The notes beneath the pieces were generated by a model, which ran no database searches, was not told the origin of the DNA, and worked only from the letters and a program-made list of their open reading frames with translations. A stretch of DNA of 64,000 nucleotides from Sipunculus nudus. Its lineage: Eukaryota; Annelida; Sipuncula; Golfingiida; Sipunculidae. Numbering within the stretch: the first letter of the stretch is position 1; each line of letters opens with the position of its first letter. Location: positions 27,616,956-27,680,955 of the forward strand of contig CM049318.1 of the NCBI GenBank assembly GCA_026874595.1. Direction: 5' to 3'. Below are positions 59,101 to 62,100 of this stretch, in pieces. A program made the position numbers and the translations under genes.

Positions 59101-62100
59101 ATCTTCCTTGGTAGTCATAGAAACAGCATGGACTGAGAAGAACTCCATTAAGGCTACAATGCTTTGGACACCCACAACAGCACCTTGTCCAACCTCGATC
59201 CTGCCACCGATCCACTGGATCCAGAATGTCCTTGGTGTGGAGCAGGACAAGACGGCTGGTGACAGGACCTGACGAGAGATCGGGTTGGGAGCTGTGCGAG
59301 AAATAGACGTAGCCTGGTTGTTGTTCTCTCCGATAGCGATGATGTAACTGTCTGAGGCTGAGGTTCTTGGGTCTTGCTGCAGTGCTATGTAAGCTGCTTT
59401 ACATGATGTGACCGTAAACACGATGAAGTCACCGTCCGTGATGAGAGTCGCGTACCCGAAATCATTGTCAGACTTGGTGTTAGTTGCAACTGTGTACATG
59501 TCATCTGTAAGTATAAGAAGCTGACAGTTGGAGCAGTATCAAGACTAGATACTGATCTAGCAAACCTCTAGTATAACATGTTCTTTATTAGGTGAGGAAC
59601 AACAGGCATCTTTATTTTAATGTATCTGTATCTGTATGTTAGAAAGTACCCTGATTAGTGCCCTCACAGCACCACTGTACTAAACCTATTGAAAGAGATG
59701 TTAAAACTAATGGTAGGCCAGAAAGTCAACCCCTACTTCTACATTTTTAGCATAAAAATATTAATTAAAATCACGAAAAACAGTGTGATGTGACCATGGA
59801 TAGTATTGGAGGAAAAGAAAAGTGATACACTCTTTCCACAGCACTTTACCTATAAGCCAACTACCTATATCTTAAGCGCTGTTTGTTTTGGCCTGGTTTT
59901 CTGGGTCCCTACACAAGAGAGGAGCATTGTATGTTTGGCCAATCAGATGAGACCCGGTGCTAGAAGTAACATACTCCTTGACTGGTTGAAATGGTCACAT
60001 GATTTATAGCAAATACAAATGCTGTTAGCAAATTTTTCTTTTCAGATTTGAAGAGGCCATTGTGAATGAGCTAGACCAGAAACTCATTCAATAAATATTT
60101 GTGGTCCTGCTTATAAACAATGTCCTAAACGCGACATACAACTGATGCGACAAGGAATCTACATTACCATTAGGACATGTTGCAAGCAAAACAGATACCT
60201 GCCAAGCTAGGAATGCATGGAGCCAATGTTGTTACATTCGCTTTGAGTGACAGCTCATCACCTAACTGGACTGGTTTACGTTTTGCTGGCAACGAATACA
60301 TCATACATAGCTAGGCTAACATAGTCGTAATGTCATAATCAGTAGTATTGCAAGAATGCAGAGGGAGCAAAATTCAACCTATTATGTACTAAGAGTAACC
60401 ATAAAATTGTCATCAAGCCGCACCTGAAGCGCAGCTATGGGCGAGGCCAGGTTGCTGAGTGTTTGTTAACTAGCATTTGGTTGGCTGCTAGTCACATCAT
60501 AAGCACGATGCTTTTCATCAGACACTGACCCGCCACCTAATGTATAAGTCCATCATAACTGGTCATACCAGTCAGTGGATAAATCAGTAGATTCATCAGA
60601 AGCACAAGATTCCGCTGCCTCAGGAGCGTATCCATATTAATGCTAATGTGTTAGCCTGATATTTAAATATAATGTATACTATTTGAAGGTCATGCCCCAC
60701 ACAATTTCGTAGGTGCCTCCCTAAATAAAATGTTTAATTTTTTAAGAGCTAGTATCTCCCATAAATTAATTCATTTTGTAATTGTGAAACTGGCATATAA
60801 AATATATGAAAATAAAACTTACTTGATGTGAGGTCTGGTGCAGGCACTGTAGGTGGTGGTGGAAATGCAGCTGTAATAGCATGAATATTCATAAAGCATT
60901 CATCCAATTAAAAGTAGGTATTTGTGTGTATGTGTGTAAACAGGTACATAAGAAATAAAAATCTAAATGCATATCAAATAAAGTTATTTATAATGTGTGT
61001 ATAGTTTTAAGTAAAGTTTTAAAATAATTGAAAAAAACACACACACATGTAGAATAAATAATTTACCTAATATTATTGTAAATTGTAATTTATTGATTGA
61101 TTTATACTCAAGGTTTGAATCTATTGAATACAACAAATATTCCTGATATTTAGATTTGGACCTACATGTATGTCCATTCTTTTATCAGAATATCATTACA
61201 CACTTACTTGTTGGTATTCCTGGAGGAGGAGGAGTGAAAACTGTAAGATACAAAAAGAGATATTTTCGATACAATATGATTACTCTTGTGCAAGACTAGA
61301 TTTTGTGCATGACAAACAATCAATCAATTATATTGGTGCCTCACTGTGGCCATGAAAATAGGCACTGGGAAAACTCATTTATCTGTATAAAATACCCTTG
61401 CACTACCTTGGTTTGCTTATTTTAGATAATTCTGCAATTCTAATATTTTGATTATAAATTATCAATTGATTATTCAGAAGTTATATTTCTTCTCATATAG
61501 AAATAATATAATATTAAGAAGCGCATGAATTTTCTTAGCATGGCTGTTTAGAAAACATTTGTTCCATGAAATTGGATATATTTAAACTTGACCATATGGA
61601 TTCAGTCAACAACACTGAAAAACAATAAAATAACCAATTTTTTTTTACTTTTTTTATAAATGGTCCTGTGATTACTTTCATTAAACAGAAAATGAAGCAG
61701 ATACTTTGTGACTTACATCGTCTAGATCTGATGTTCCACAATCCTACCGCACCTTGGGCTGTCGCCATGCCGATAGCGTTAACAGTGTGGTGATTTGGAT
61801 CCGTCCAGTTCATAAACGTATACATACCCGGCACCAAGCCCCGACCCACAGCAATATTTGGAGCTGTCCAGCTTACCCAGAAATCTAGATACTGGTCGCA
61901 TTGCATAATATCGGGCGTGTCGACCTGAAGAACCTCATTACCATACCCAAAGGAGTTCCGGATAACAGAGCGTTGGTTGCTCCAACCTCCAATCACGATC
62001 TCATAAGCCTCATCACGCAGGTTTCCAGGTACTGATGTTAGTGACAGGTGGCCATCTTTACAGGCCTTGAGTGAGAATACAAACAAGTTGTGACCAACAA

